This document shows, one piece after another, positions 23,186 through 36,217 of a stretch of DNA of 64,000 nt. Numbering within the stretch: the stretch's first letter is position 1; each line of letters begins with the position of its first letter. The translations under genes and the position numbers were made by a program. The notes beneath the pieces are model-generated. The model searched no databases, had not been told where the DNA came from, and saw nothing but the letters and a program-made list of their open reading frames with translations. This stretch comes from Apostichopus japonicus (Eukaryota; Echinodermata; Holothuroidea; Aspidochirotida; Stichopodidae). Location: assembly GCF_037975245.1 (NCBI RefSeq), contig NC_092577.1, positions 30,311,898 to 30,375,897 of the forward strand, given 5' to 3'.

Positions 23186-26100
23186 AATGTAGAAACATTG
23201 TGAGAAAGATACAGGATTCGATCAGATCCGAGTGGCACTATGACATCACAGCTTTAAAATATGACACCACTCCTCCCCTCACCCCCTACCTCCCAGATGC
23301 AACTGTGAAAACTTGTAAGATATCTTTCAAGTGGGGTAATCTTTTTAAGGTTAGAGATCTTAGCTAATTATCTCATTCACTTGGGGTTATTAATTTTAAC
23401 ACAGTAATTAATGGGAGCGCAGTATCTCTGTGCTACATCTACAACACATAAATACAAAGGTACAGTATTTGAAACTCAAGTCATTTATATGTGTTTTTCT
23501 TAACTCAGGGCCCCTTCATAACATATCCTCCAGGCCCCCACACTAGCTACAGTGTTTTCGTTTCATTTTTCATTATCATGGTGTTACTGTACTCTGCCAC
23601 TGATTCAAACGATAAGGTTTACCCGAATATGATGAAATTCAGACGCAGCGATGAAACCGATATTGTATCATGAGATGCTGTGCCGTCCAAAATAGGCAAA
23701 TTTCTAGACTTATAGTGTTCAGATATAAAGCAGTTTTTTTGTACATAGCAACCATGATATTTGATAGGAGTCAAAGTCCAGAGCCTACAAAACTACTATA
23801 CAACATTTCATCAAGTGAAAGCTGATTATATCCCCCGTGATGTCTACGTTTGTAGTCAAAAATTTAAAAAATATTATATATATATATATATATAGAGAGA
23901 GAGCTTCCGAATATAAAGCGAGAGGCCAGGGTTCGATTCCCGATGGAGGCTGGAAGTGTTTCCACTATTCTGCATTTTCCAACTCATTACAAATTCAAAT
24001 CTGTATATTTACATGTGTATGAGTATTCAATTATCTGAGAATATGACGCACGACTTTAAGTCGGACCTAAGGTACTAATTTTAACTTTATAACCATTCAC
24101 GTCCGCAATTTACGAGAGATTAACATGTCACCCTTGTATTACAAAACAAGATACCAGACATCATGTTCGGTCATGATTTGTTGAATGCACTGTCGAAATC
24201 ATGGAGTGAATTACTATCGGACAAAAATATTTAGGACAAAGAATGACACCATTACCAGACGGTGACCTCACAAACTTCACCATCCCAACTATCACCGTTC
24301 TTCTCTTCCCCCGGTGTCGTAAAAAAATAAATATTTTGGGATGCTACTACATTTTTGCTGATCCCTTCTTCAGTACGTATCTTCTGTGCCTTCAGTCTGT
24401 CAGTCGTGAAGCATTTAAACAGTCTGGTATCACATATATGATGACAGGTAGGGATACTGTAACACTGTGTGACAAAATACTTGAACAGCAGCATATATGT
24501 ATACAAAATAATGGACTGAAATTTGTGTCACTCGGTAGCCCAGTTGGGGACTGACAGCTGTAAAACTAAAACGGGTTACTTTCCCCCCCCACCCCCCCCC
24601 CCCCGACTGACTCAACGACTACTCATATAAGAGCTCGGATTGGAATTTTTGGAAATGCTTTTTCAACAGCTTTCCTTACCAAGGTCAAGTTCATAAAAAC
24701 CTCATCCGAAGATTTTTGAAATACGATCACACTTTTTACGAAGGGAGTGAAAGGGAAAGAGTCGGAGGACACTATGCCAGTATTTGAGTGTGGCCGCTAT
24801 GGCGTTGATCCCGTTTCGCTGACTAATTGCTTAGATGAGGCAAAGCTAATTTACCGAGCATTCCACAAGTAATGACCCATATTCCTCTGTGAATAGCTTG
24901 ATCCTGTTGTACCTACTCACAGGTTGTCAACATCGGTGTTTGATTCGGCGGAAAGTTTCTCATTTCAAAAACATTTAAGACGAGACAAACGGCTATATAC
25001 CTTGAGTTAAAAGGAGGTAATAGGGCTACGCGGGTAAATAACTCTCGTCCGTGAGCGATCATGAAAATTATATTGACCTAATGGTCAGTTCAAATAAATT
25101 GACCAAAAACCAAAATCAAAATAGAAAAAAAGTGTTTGAAAATCAGTTTTATATTGTATTGGGTGGATAGTTGTCATGGTTACAGCACTATTATTTCATT
25201 GACAGGCATTTTTACATATATTATTTCTCATTTAAACCAGTTTACAAGTAATTTAACAATAGAATGGAATAAGTATAAAGTGTCAATTTGTGTGAATTAT
25301 TCAACACTGGTATGTGTAGTTTCTTAGGATTTATTTAGGCTTCTCTAGTTATTAACAATCACGCTGAAAAAAATCTGTCAAAACGTGACTTTTACTTAGA
25401 TTTCATTTATTTTAACTTAATTAATTAATTTAATTACTTTTAATTCTCTTCGTCCAGGATGTTTCCATTTAAGATAATTATTTACAAAACACACACACAC
25501 AGACATGACTGGAAAACTGTCATACATAACTTTCTTTCCTTACATTTATATTTTGAATTTTATTTGTATTTTTTAAATATCTGGATCCAATTCCCCATTT
25601 TAAATAAATCTAATAAGAAAGAAAAATATCATGTACAAACACACTTGTAAAGAAGAGGGGAAAGGGGGAGAGGGCAGGGGTGGAAGGGGAAGCAAAAGTA
25701 GTACTTTTCCTGCACTGCTGCCCCCTTCCCGTTCCTACTGTCTAGCCAGCTTGTCAGCAACGAACCATTCTCAAAACAAAAGTACACCCTGCTCTCCTGT
25801 GCCATTTGCAAAATTAAATACTTTCTTATATTAGTTGCAATTTCAAATCAGCTGCTTCAAAATGCAATGGAACATACATATCAGTTTCCAGACCAAATCT
25901 ATAATCCTCCCCATTACTCCCCCCCTCCACCCATGCTTCCTCAACAACCCCAACCCCCCCCACCCCTTCAAGATAGTACAAAATAATGAAATATAATTTA
26001 TACATCTTTTTACACTCTGCTGGTGATGTACAGTATGCATAATTTACATGTTAATGGATGGCTTACTTTGTATGAATAATTTTATTTTACTCCAAATTAA

Positions 26101-27735
26101 TTTATAAGTTTGATCAATAATGGGTTAGACCATGTGAAAGAAACTGCTCAAGTGTGTATACCTTAGAATTGTCCCTATCATCGACGAACAAATATCCAAT
26201 CAATCTTCGTATAAAATTTTTCGAGAAACTTGAACAGGCCAAATCTATCGAAGCATTTGACAAAAGACACAATGAAATGAATAATTACCATATAAATGGC
26301 ACCGCGCATACTAAATGCATAAAACGGCAAGAGTCTTTAACCGGCATGTAGAGGATTGTTGGTATAGGCTTCAGAATAAGTTAATTGCAGACCATTTAAA
26401 ATCCATTATATTTCTACACAGCTTTTATTTGAGAAATGACCATTTAAGCATCTCTACAGCTCATATCAAACAACACCCAATACAGGAAGGGGAAAGGAGG
26501 GGGATAGATCTTTCTACATAAAAACCCAGAGATTATCATTATAATTGCCACCAATAAATTTGCGGTCAATTAAACCACTGATGATCTTTTAAGTACTGAG
26601 TCTGCCTATACTGCGGCTGTACCAAATCCTTACACCCAATAAACTAGGTTTTAATACAGATCTGTAAAGTGTCTCACTGCTCATTTCAGTTTCACTGAAA
26701 TATTTATTTTTAATACCCCACATGTGTTCCAGATCTGAAGTATTTTGCGACCCATTTTCAACAGTGGTGTCGATCCCAACGGAGAGAGAGTGGCAGTTGA
26801 CTGTGATATTCCAGCATTATATACATATATATATATGAATATATTTATATATATATATATATATCTTGTAACATATCTTTTGTGCATTTAAGTTACTGGA
26901 GGCAAGAGTATTAAGGCCTGATTGGCTTTGTAGAGCTATTGATTTCATATGAAAGAATAACAACGTGAATGAACTTTCACATATTACTGGTAATTGTCAG
27001 TCACAAGGCAAAGGGAATTTCAAATATGCACCCTCCCTCCCTCCCTACATAATCATGATCAGGGAAAGAAAGCACACACTAAAGAGGCTCCGACGACAAG
27101 AACGATTGCAGTCTCGTAATTCACCAGTCTGGCACGTAACGAACCAGCTGGTTTAAATTGCCACTTTTACGTTGTACATTATATACACCTGTATATGTAT
27201 TAGGTATATCAAAATAGATCAATTTTAATAACAATGGCATATATGATCCCAAAGGTCATTTTTTTTTTTCTGGCAAACCAGGTGAGTTTAAACTTCACGT
27301 ATTGATTTTTGTGTGAATTATTGAGAACATTTCCTCTTTTTATTTTTTTTTATTTTTTTGGGGGGAATCACAACGAAAACGGCAAAAGATTATCTGGTTA
27401 TCTCGAAGCTAATTATCCATTATGAGATACCTAGATATGACCTGACAGTGAAAGTGTGTAACTTCATATATATATATATACATACATATATATATATATA
27501 TAAGTGTGTGAACGAACACAGACAATCTGTACTAAAGCTCAAGGGAAGGTGTATCAATTCACTAACGTAATATGGCAAAAATTGCCGTTCAGTTCTATCA
27601 GACAATATTAGCTGGTAAAATCTTTAGAAAAATTAATTAACACTGGATCTCGTTAACAACATGGGAAGATGAAAGAGGACTCACATAGTAGGGATACAGA
27701 TCTGATTTTGAATGAAAATGAAAATGAGAATGAAA
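23186..27735. other. Long non-coding stretch with small simple repeats
   Basis: Contains (TA)n/(GA)n near 23877-23902, a tRNA-like B-box GGTTCGATTCC near 23930 (a possible SINE remnant without a matching A-box), C-runs near 24586-24604, (CA)n near 25489-25502, and AT arrays near 26820-26865 and 27468-27502. Short ORFs such as 24243-24554 and 26154-26351 have no domain I recognise. No gene is supported. Confidence 0.45.
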
Positions 27736-27740
27736 ATATA

Positions 27741-28075
27741 CGGGTACCTTGGCCGATTGGATAAAGGAGGTGGCATTTGAAGCAATGAGGCTTAGCAATA
27801 GGGAGGTTCCGGGTTCGATACCCCGCTGGGTCATAGTAAGGTGGGTTTTTTCATCAAAGAGCAATCTACAGTTTTACCCATCTGAAATGACTTTCTTACT
27901 TGAAAAGATTCCAAAATTTGACTTAAAAATATTGAATTGGAAGCCACTCGACGTGTAAGTTGTAATCCATAAGCCCTTGCAGGTTTCTCCCACATATGTG
28001 GGAGCTTCAGCATCATAAACATAACTGATTATTATTATTATTATTATAATAATTATCTTATTATTCATAAGAAAA
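27741..28075 (+). mobile_element. tRNA-headed SINE, family B
   Basis: The head carries TTGGCCGATTGGATAAAGG (A-box-like, in the style of a Leu/Ser tRNA) and GGTTCCGGGTTCGATACCCC (B-box with flanking arm). The body includes a perfect hairpin CTCCCACATATGTGGGAG near 27989-28006, and the tail is a run of TTATTA. Only one copy is in the window, so the family assignment rests on this architecture. The short ORFs over it are not genes. Confidence 0.75.
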
Positions 28076-29580
28076 CCAGAGTTCATGACAGCTATACAAG
28101 AAAGGGTGGAGTAATATATATATATAAGCTGATTTAAATTTATGTCATTGACTTTATATAATTTTTCATGTATATAATCTTGATTTTTTGTTTTTTAAAT
28201 AATATTAGCTTTAGAGAAGAAAAAAAATATTAATACTAAATGAACCCAAAACTAAAAGCATTTGTAACTCTATAATGTAACTCCAGGTGCAAAAAAAAAA
28301 ACAGCTCATTAATATTTCTAATCTATTCTATATCTATTTCTAAATCTGGAATATTAATTTCAGATACTCAGACTGCACGTGCATGAAAATTTAATAGCCA
28401 CAAAACAAAGGATATGACATCTTTTGAAGGAAATTTTTTTTGTAAGGCGACAATAATTATGTAAATATGTTTAATGATATTTGACCAGTCTATCACATAT
28501 AAGCATGTTACAAACGAAAGAAGAATGCAGTTTTATAAGCATCAATTTCAAACCTTGTCAAATAAATAAGGGATGAGGGGGGGGGGAGGGAAAGACCAAA
28601 CTTTATTAGCCTTTATTGTAACAATTATTCACAAAATCAGGAAAGGACCAACCGAACGTAAAACTCAGAAGAAAAAAACCAAAATTGATTTCATAATCAA
28701 ACAAATGAGACACTCGGCTTCGGGCACAGAGCTACGTTCTCAAAATCGCTGAGAGCGTTTTTAGGCTTTTGTATTCTGTTTGCGTACATTTAAGATATTA
28801 AGTGTTTTAAAGAAAAATTGTTTATCTTTACAAAATAAACAGCTATCCTTCAGGCTGTCACAGTGTGTATTGATTTTTGATAACTTCAATGCCGCCCACA
28901 CAATATTTAATATCATAAGAAGTATGTAACGTTGATATGTAAATTAACACCTTTTCTTCATGATGTATACTGTATATGTACACAAACGAAGAAATTCAAA
29001 CAGTACAGGTGAATTTTATAATTATAAGTAGCACTTTGCGGTACAAACTGGGAAAAAAAGGAAATAACAAGATTGAAATCAATATAATGGTATCGTATAT
29101 ATGCAAATTAGTGAAAATATACCTGAAACTGCAAATACAAAAAAAAAAAGTTCATCAAAAATGAACCTAACAGCCTTGAATCATCAGACAACTGAGGAGG
29201 AATAATTTTTTTTTTTAAAAAGTACGTTCTCACCGGTGTGAATGTTTATCGGTAAATGTCAAATTATATGAAACCTAAGATGAATGTATTACAAACAGAG
29301 AGTAAATGATGTTGAGTTGGGTATCACTCACCATCACCTTTTGTAAATTTACTGTCTAACTGCAGATGCAAACACTTGAAGTAAACTCCATACTTTTGTT
29401 TATTATAAGAGTATATACTTGAAATTTATCAAAATTTTCAAAATGTTCAGAGGAAGACGATCCTCATAACGACCACTAACGATGGCACATAAATACTGCC
29501 AAGCCAAGACCTGAAACCTTCACTTTCCTTCGGTCTTTGTTTCGACATTTCGAGGTGAAATGTGTCCGGGGGTGAGGACC
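28076..29580. other. Non-coding stretch, nothing recognised
   Basis: AT-rich, with a run of ten G near 28578-28587 and scattered A-runs. No supported gene. Confidence 0.4.
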
Positions 29581-29585
29581 CTTAA

Positions 29586-29942
29586 AGGCATTGAAGACTC
29601 GCCCCAAACCGCGTGCCGTGCTCTGAAAAAGTTAATTTTCCTTTGCTTGCAAGTGAAGTTTTATTCTTGTCACTACAAAATGCAGACAGTAATGAAACAC
29701 GATACCTTGTTATCTTTTATCTAGACCTGAGATGTCAATTGCTGCTATGTACACTGTGTTGTGGGTATTGACCGTAGCTGTATGTATTGACTGTACACTA
29801 GTGTTTAATTACCGATGGTAGCAAGCTGTGTGTGTATTTCCTGGGATCGATGGTGGTGTCTAACACTTCTGTTACTCCTCATTCGAAACTAGGTCAGATT
29901 ACCGGCATGAGACGTGTCTTTGTGCGCGAGTCTTCACACCCT
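29586..29942 (+). mobile_element. TTAA-flanked MITE (M1), intact copy B
   Basis: TTAA at 29582-29585 and 29943-29946 flank a 357-bp segment with imperfect TIRs (AGGCATTGAAGACTCGCCC at the left; the right end reads GCGCGAGTCTTCACACCCT). This is the uninterrupted form of the element at 18789-19544 in the opposite orientation, and it supplies the empty site that defines the SINE insertion there. No coding capacity is seen. Confidence 0.9.
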
Positions 29943-30178
29943 TTAAACCGATGCCATGGTCAGGTCATGTTATAGCTAGAATTTCATTTTTTACCATAAA
30001 AAAAAATTCTATACAGAATATTAATAACTGTAATAAAGAAATAAAGAAAAAGCATCAAGCACATGTGGCTGGATGGTGTCATATGTTTAGACTTGATCAA
30101 GTCTTCCAATGTCTGCCCAACCTCTAAATCCTGACCCGTATCTCTCTCTGTGCTTTATCGTACAGGGACGTACCTTAA

Positions 30179-30508
30179 AGGTCTGCTGTATAGACCCCAA
30201 CTATAGCACGCTATCATATGGAAGAGTCTCTTGAGGTTACGTAATCGACCTGCCTTGGTCGTAAAATGACCACTTTTTGCCAATTAGTCTGCAACGCCTG
30301 CCACATATTTTTTCTTGTGTGAACGCTATATGATTAACTACACTGTAGACATAAACATATTTCCACACAGTGTTTACACAAAGAGCCTAAATGGTGTTAA
30401 GAAGTTATGCAGACCTGAGGTGGATTTACGACCATGGCAGGTCGATAAAGTAATCACAAAACTTTCCTAGCTATAGCGAGCTATAATTGAAGCCAATGAA
30501 GCAGATTT
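30179..30508 (+). mobile_element. TTAA-flanked MITE (M2), palindromic ends
   Basis: TTAA at 30175-30178 and 30509-30512 bound the element. The left arm reads AGGTCTGCTGTATAGACCCC, then AACTATAGCACGCTAT and, further in, GTAATCGACCTGCCTTGGTC. The right arm is a diverged inverse of this (GGCAGGTCGATAAAGTAATC, TAGCGAGCTATAATTG, GAAGCAGATTT). It lies only about 230 bp from the intact M1 copy. A truncated relative is at 22927-23185. Confidence 0.78.
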
Positions 30509-31038
30509 TTAACGAACATGTTACAATCGTAATGAATACTTTACGGAGTAAATGAAGTATTAATGGTAGCCAGAGTTATGAACTGCAAAAATATAGTCTA
30601 AACGTATATTGATTTTTTTAATAGCTATAAACATGCCTGACCATTTTGCAAGATAAATCCCAAACTATGCCTTAGATGTAAATACCAACAAATAACTAAT
30701 GGTCTGTTTACATACAATATACAGTAGTGTCATATCATCATCGAAATTCACGAACGGTTGGGGGATCAGACACATTCCTCAGGAGCATCAACACAGCTCT
30801 TGCTTAACAAGACAGATCTTCATATGATCCCAATGGATGGGGACAACAGGGGTATCATGTATTTGTAGCCTACATTACAGAGTTCAATAATATTACCTAA
30901 AACATAGCCTTCGTTAAAAAAAAAAAAAATCATACATAAGCATAGTAAAGTTCAAGTCGGATCAAATAGTCACTTCCGATCACAATCGTATTATTGTAGC
31001 TGTTTGCAACTGCCAATTGCATGTTGTTGTAATAATTT

Positions 31039-31112
31039 CGTATTTTCAATGATATAGAATTACGTATTTTCAAAAATTTTGTATTTTCATAAAATTTTGT
31101 ATTTTCAAAAAT
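31039..31112 (-). repeat. SINE tail repeat (TTGAAAATACAAAATTT)
   Basis: On the plus strand GTATTTTCA with AT-rich spacers recurs four times at about 18-bp spacing directly beyond the SINE 3' hairpin, as expected for a reiterated retroposon tail. Confidence 0.75.
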
Positions 31113-31403
31113 ATAAATATTTTTATATAGCGCCTTTCCCAAAGGCTCGAAGCGCTTTACAATATTACCCCGGTCAACGATAACCTGTCAAACATAGAGA
31201 CAATCCCTCCACATGGCAGCAGCTAAACAGCGCCCAGCTGACAGTTTATCTCACAGGTCCCCATTTATACACCTGGGTGAAGAGAGGCAATGGAGATAAA
31301 GTGCCTTGCCCAAGGACACAACGCAATGATCTGGCCAGGACTCGAACCTACAATCCTTAGATCACAAGTCCACTGCCTTAACCACTTTACCACAACACTC
31401 CTA
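31113..31403 (-). mobile_element. SINE family A head with L2-like 3' hairpin tail
   Basis: On the minus strand it starts GGAGTGTTGTGGTAAAGTGG, has the same A- and B-box and TGTCCTTGGGCAAGGCAC body as 18927-19320 up to ATAAATGGGGACCTG, and then diverges. It ends in GTAAAGCGCTTCGAGCC and AAAGGCGCTATATAAA. That terminus matches the LINE terminus at 5492-5540 in layout (AGCGC stem, GCGCT return, TATA). The 65-residue ORF over the head is not a gene. Confidence 0.88.
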
Positions 31404-32527
31404 CAACCTACGTAGTCCACCCTCTTAAGTACATGTACATAATCTGTATTATCATCCCACAATTCTTATAGGTAAAGTATCTGAAAAGACTATTTTTACT
31501 ACATAACTTAACATAAAAAGTTAAAAACATAACATGACATAAAAGTTGGTTACATTTTTCAATACGATATACATGTCCCTTCTTTAATTTCTTTGCTTCA
31601 CTCTTCTTTCTGCTTTTTTTTTTCTTCTAAGAAATCCATCATTGCGATCAGCCGATTTAAACAAATGTTCATTTGCAATATAATATGCCAGAGGATACAT
31701 CAAGTTAACACAAAATATAGATTTTCTTTCTAAAATATGAATTACACAAATGAGGGAAATTGGGGAATGACACTATAGCCCCCAAGATATTTCTCTTCCT
31801 TGTTATAAATTTGTGATATAATATACCACTTTTATAGATTCAACCAATTTTATTCTGACATTATAGGAACAAGAAAAATTCTCAATCTGAAGAAATGATA
31901 GATTTTTTGGGGGGGAGTGCCTGGAGCCCCTTTTGCAATATCTGAAATGTTCATTATTAGCTCCAGGGATTAAAATATTGACATTTATATACTAAGATAT
32001 GCATATATATATGTTAGTAATGTTAGCAACATGAATTGATGGTAAAGATAGACTACTGCAAAACTCTGTACAAATGCCCAGGAATTTTATTACAAGAACC
32101 AAATATTACAAATTAACATCTGTATTCAAAATGTTACCAAACATTCCATGTACTACTGAATACAAACTGTTACAGTAAGTGTTGAAGTAACTATATTAGT
32201 AGATTTATGCTTGTTGACAACCAGCATCCATTTTGGGGTATACCTGTCATTCTTGGAATTTTGTATAAAATGTTTAGAGAGCATTTCATTTGAAAAAGTG
32301 CCCATATTATTCTACCCAGTATAACCAATCCATAATTGGATCAGTGTTACAGGCTACTGCACATGCTCAATTTAAAGCTTACAATAGATGTTCAAGCTAC
32401 ATATATGTAGTATGACAGTCAAATTTTAATAATCAAAATTTAGGATTTCATAATCTACACACATATAGTCATTTATTGATAATTCCATTAGATCAAATGT
32501 AGATCTGATAGTCATATGCAACACAGC

Positions 32528-32558
<31 letters not shown>

Positions 32559-34783
32559 AAACCAAAAGTACTATTATATTGTATGATAAGAAATTTCTTG
32601 AATCTAAAATGTTGCTACAGTCTATATACACAATACCCTGTATGCTACATTCTTCCCAGAATGGCATATTTTTATTCCTAAAGAAACGTCCACCCACACA
32701 AGAAGCTGCTTCAAAAAGAGACAAATTGCTCCCAGCGTGTACTTGACATGTTACGGCATTTCACTGTGCTCTGTGCATAGTTCAAGTTAATGTGAGAACG
32801 GCTTACTCCTTTTCCTTCTTCTTTTCACATTTTAGGGGAGGGGAGGGGTGTAGGGGGGTGGGGTGGGAGGTGGAGGAGGAGGCGAGGTCTCATTCATATA
32901 TTTAAAGGGTAGTAATTAGTATTGCCACAGTTGATCAACCTTACACAAGGAAGTACGAATGGCAGAAATAGCATTAAAGAAGCCAGCTAGGATTTGCATA
33001 TGTAATTTAATTATTCATTGGTATTTAACAGAAAAAATCTGCCAGTGTAAATTGAAGAATTTGTTCCGAAGCAAAAAATAATTTATTATAATTTTCATGT
33101 GTGCATTTGAATGAATATTAGTCTGAAATATAATAACAACTTTGAAACATTGAAACTAATATAGTAAATTAAAATAAAGCATTTTTCACCTTAAAATACA
33201 TTGTTTGATTCTATTTGTTACACACAGCATTTTTTTGTATTTTCGTTTCTCGATAAATTGTACATTCAAATATATGACAACAGTTTTTATAATTTTTCTG
33301 TATTTTTCTTTAAGCAAGAATAATGTGTCTCCCTCTATATATCTCTCTTAATTTGTCTCTCTATGAGAATAGATTAAAATTAATGCAGTATTTGAGTATG
33401 CAACTATGACATTACATAATTGAAGGTAAGAAAGCAGATTTGGTTACAATGCTTAGCCAAAGAGAACAGCCAAAGAGAATTTTACATTTACTTGCAAAAT
33501 CCTTAAAACTGTTTACTGGTTTTATTTGAAAGAAATCTAGACTTTTGGATAATATTGTCAGTATGGTATATCGTCAAATGAGTGACCATGAACATTTGTT
33601 TTCATTAATTATTTATATATTAGTCTCACTAATTAATTTATCTACCAGCATTAACCACAAACTTATTGTAGTTCGGGCTAGTACTAAGCCTTTGTTAAAG
33701 AACATACTTTAAAACACTAGATCTAAACATGTGTACATTCATACCTTTTTTTTTCTTCTTTTTTTTTCTGAAAACTGCTGAGCCTGTTATAATCATTAAT
33801 AACATTTCACCAGTTTTTAGATGTTGCTAAAAACCTCATGAAAGTTTGCGTCCTGCTACTTCGTCTTACTTCTCCCTAGCCTACACGTTTTCTCAATTTA
33901 CTCAAATTGAACTTTGAGAGAACGACCCATGCATTTACACATTGATTCCTTTCAGCTCACTTAGGCTACTTAACCGCTTCCTAACATCTACAACTTACGC
34001 AAACAGTCCTAACTTCATTTGCGGGAATATTATAATAATGAAAAACAGTTACCTTTCGAGTTTCTGCGCTGTTTGTCAACTCAAAATCAGCATACGGTAA
34101 AATGTTATCGTCCTAACCGAAGTCGCGTGGACTTAAAAATATAAATGAAACACGTATTCCTTGTTAGAAAAGTCATGAAAACGTTTAAATAATAACTTAA
34201 CTTCTCATATAGTCGCGATGAAAGCTCCCTTGCACATCCAGCACCGACGAATTACAAATTACTACTATATTATAATATATATACAGTTACGTGTAATACA
34301 TTACACGTTACTTCAAATCAAATCTACCTGACCAGAAATAATTCCATCAGATATGCTATGTGTTGCTTTCTGTTATGAGATAATGGTCCGCGCAAAGGAA
34401 TGGCAAAATGCGCACCATGAGGTGAACATATGGTTAATTGGTGGAAGGGAGGTGTTGATGAGGAGGGTACAATAATAGGCTAGCAGGTATAGTGGGGATT
34501 GTCACGCCGATGATGAACCACATAAAACAAAAATGCAAGTTGTCTAAGAATGTTTCGACCGGAGAAGACTTAAAAGTTCGTTGCCCTATCGTAGTTTACC
34601 AAAGTTGTATTTCATTTTTTTAAGAACAGTCTGTGTATATCTGCCGGAAATTTAATCAAAGTAGCTGTCTCTCTATTATTTTTAAATTATTATGTTTTAA
34701 CTTATTGCATCGACAGGGATATCTATAATGGCATATATATTTTGTGTTTTAAAGGCAAAGTAGTAGTATATATCGTGCTACTT
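31404..34783. other. Long non-coding stretch, nothing recognised
   Basis: AT-rich with a T-run near 32531-32553 and a G-rich tract near 32834-32885. No gene, SINE or TIR pair resolved. Confidence 0.4.
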
Positions 34784-36074
34784 CCCCCCCCCCCCCCGGA
34801 GTCCAATCGGGGCGAACTCGGGGGACCATTTCGGGAGCCCCCGTTTTTCGAGGGCTCTTTCGGGATCCGATTCGAGAAACCCCGTATTTTTTTAGCTGTG
34901 TAGGAGGAGTGTTATCGAATCCCACAACTTTTTTTTATAGTTTTATTTATTATTGTTTTTGTTTTTTATTAAAGCGGGCACCCGTTTTGCACACGAGGTC
35001 GTCATCGATATTGTTATCGTTAATACAACAGCAAGGAATTTAATTAACTAACTAATTACACATGTATACATGTCGCTTTTCCACAACACTTAGGTCGACA
35101 TTGGCGATGTAATGTAATTACGTCAACACTTGACTATTGTTAGGACTCCAGTATGGGTGCTATTTATAATACTCCCTCTGTTTGGGAGTGATATCGAATC
35201 ACTTTTTTCCCTTTTTTCTTTTTTTTTTTCCTTTTGGATATTCCAAGACAGTACATTATTGCCACATTACATGGTACATAAACTGCAGAAGGGAATGTAT
35301 ACACGTACATGCTTGAATCCCATCGCTCCCGTTTGTAACAGAAGTCATAGTACCAAACCAGCAATAGTTGAAAGACCTGTCAATGCACTAATTTAATATC
35401 CAGAATACATACTTTCCTTCGTGAACTGTCCAAAACAACTTACGTTAATAACGGTCGAAAAAGCGCTTATCGGGAGTGCTATAGATGTATCTAGAGGATA
35501 CCACACGTCGGAGCCGAGGTCCTTCAAGATGTAAGAGATTGAATTATTTGAAGCAAACGAGTTGTAACGCGAGTAGATAAGACTCCCAACAAAAGCAAAG
35601 CTCCCGAAACGGCCCCCGAAAAACAGACAACATGTATATGTGTAATTAATTAATTTGTTAAATTAAATTCCTTACTACATGTATTTTGCAGAGGGAGTAT
35701 TATAAATACGGTAGCACCCATACTGGAGTCCTAGCAATGGTCCAGTGTGACATATTTACATTAAATCGCCAATGTCGCCCTAAGTGTTGTGGAAAGAGAT
35801 AAATTCACATAAGGCGACATGTACATGTGTAATTAATTAGTTAATTAAATTAACGATAACAACATCGATGACGACCTCATGTGAAAAACGGGTGCCTGCT
35901 TTAAACAATAATAATAAATAAAACAATAAAAAAGTTGTGCAGGATTCGATAACACTCCCAAACAGATCAAAAAACGGGGGCTCCCAAAACGGCTCCCGAA
36001 AAGAGCCCCCAAAAAACGGGGGCTCCCGAAATGGTCCCCGAGTTCGCCCGTTTGGACTCCCGAGGGGGGGGGGA
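34784..36074. mobile_element. Long-TIR (foldback-like) element, arms about 390 bp
   Basis: The left arm (34784-35182) and right arm (35688-36074) are inverted copies along their whole length. Landmarks are GGAGTCC near the tips, CGAACTCGGGG, ACCATTTCGGGAGCCCCCGT, GAGTGTTATCGAATCC, GAGGTCGTCATCGAT, TTAGGTCGACATTGGCGAT (right arm: TTAGGGCGACATTGGCGAT) and AGGACTCCAGTATGGGTGCT. Near the tips a short CGGGAGC/GGCTCCC motif is reiterated. The 505-bp middle has no convincing ORF but holds extra partial arm copies. A TSD could not be read because both tips are homopolymer C/G. Superfamily unknown; long TIRs occur in foldback, MuDR and Kolobok-type elements. Confidence 0.85.
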
Positions 36075-36217
36075 GGGGTGAAGTTTTGTCCTTTTCTTGA
36101 TTTTTATTTTATTTCACGCAGCCTTTAATCAATAGAGTCTGGACAAACATGGGAAAACCGATAGTAGTTATTGTTAGTTATTAATTTACTATTATTTGGA
36201 GGGCAAACTATACTGAG

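Noticed and set aside
23903-23960. tRNA or SINE head next to the (TA)n/(GA)n tract
   Set aside because: Only the B-box GGTTCGATTCC is convincing; no A-box or acceptor pairing was found.
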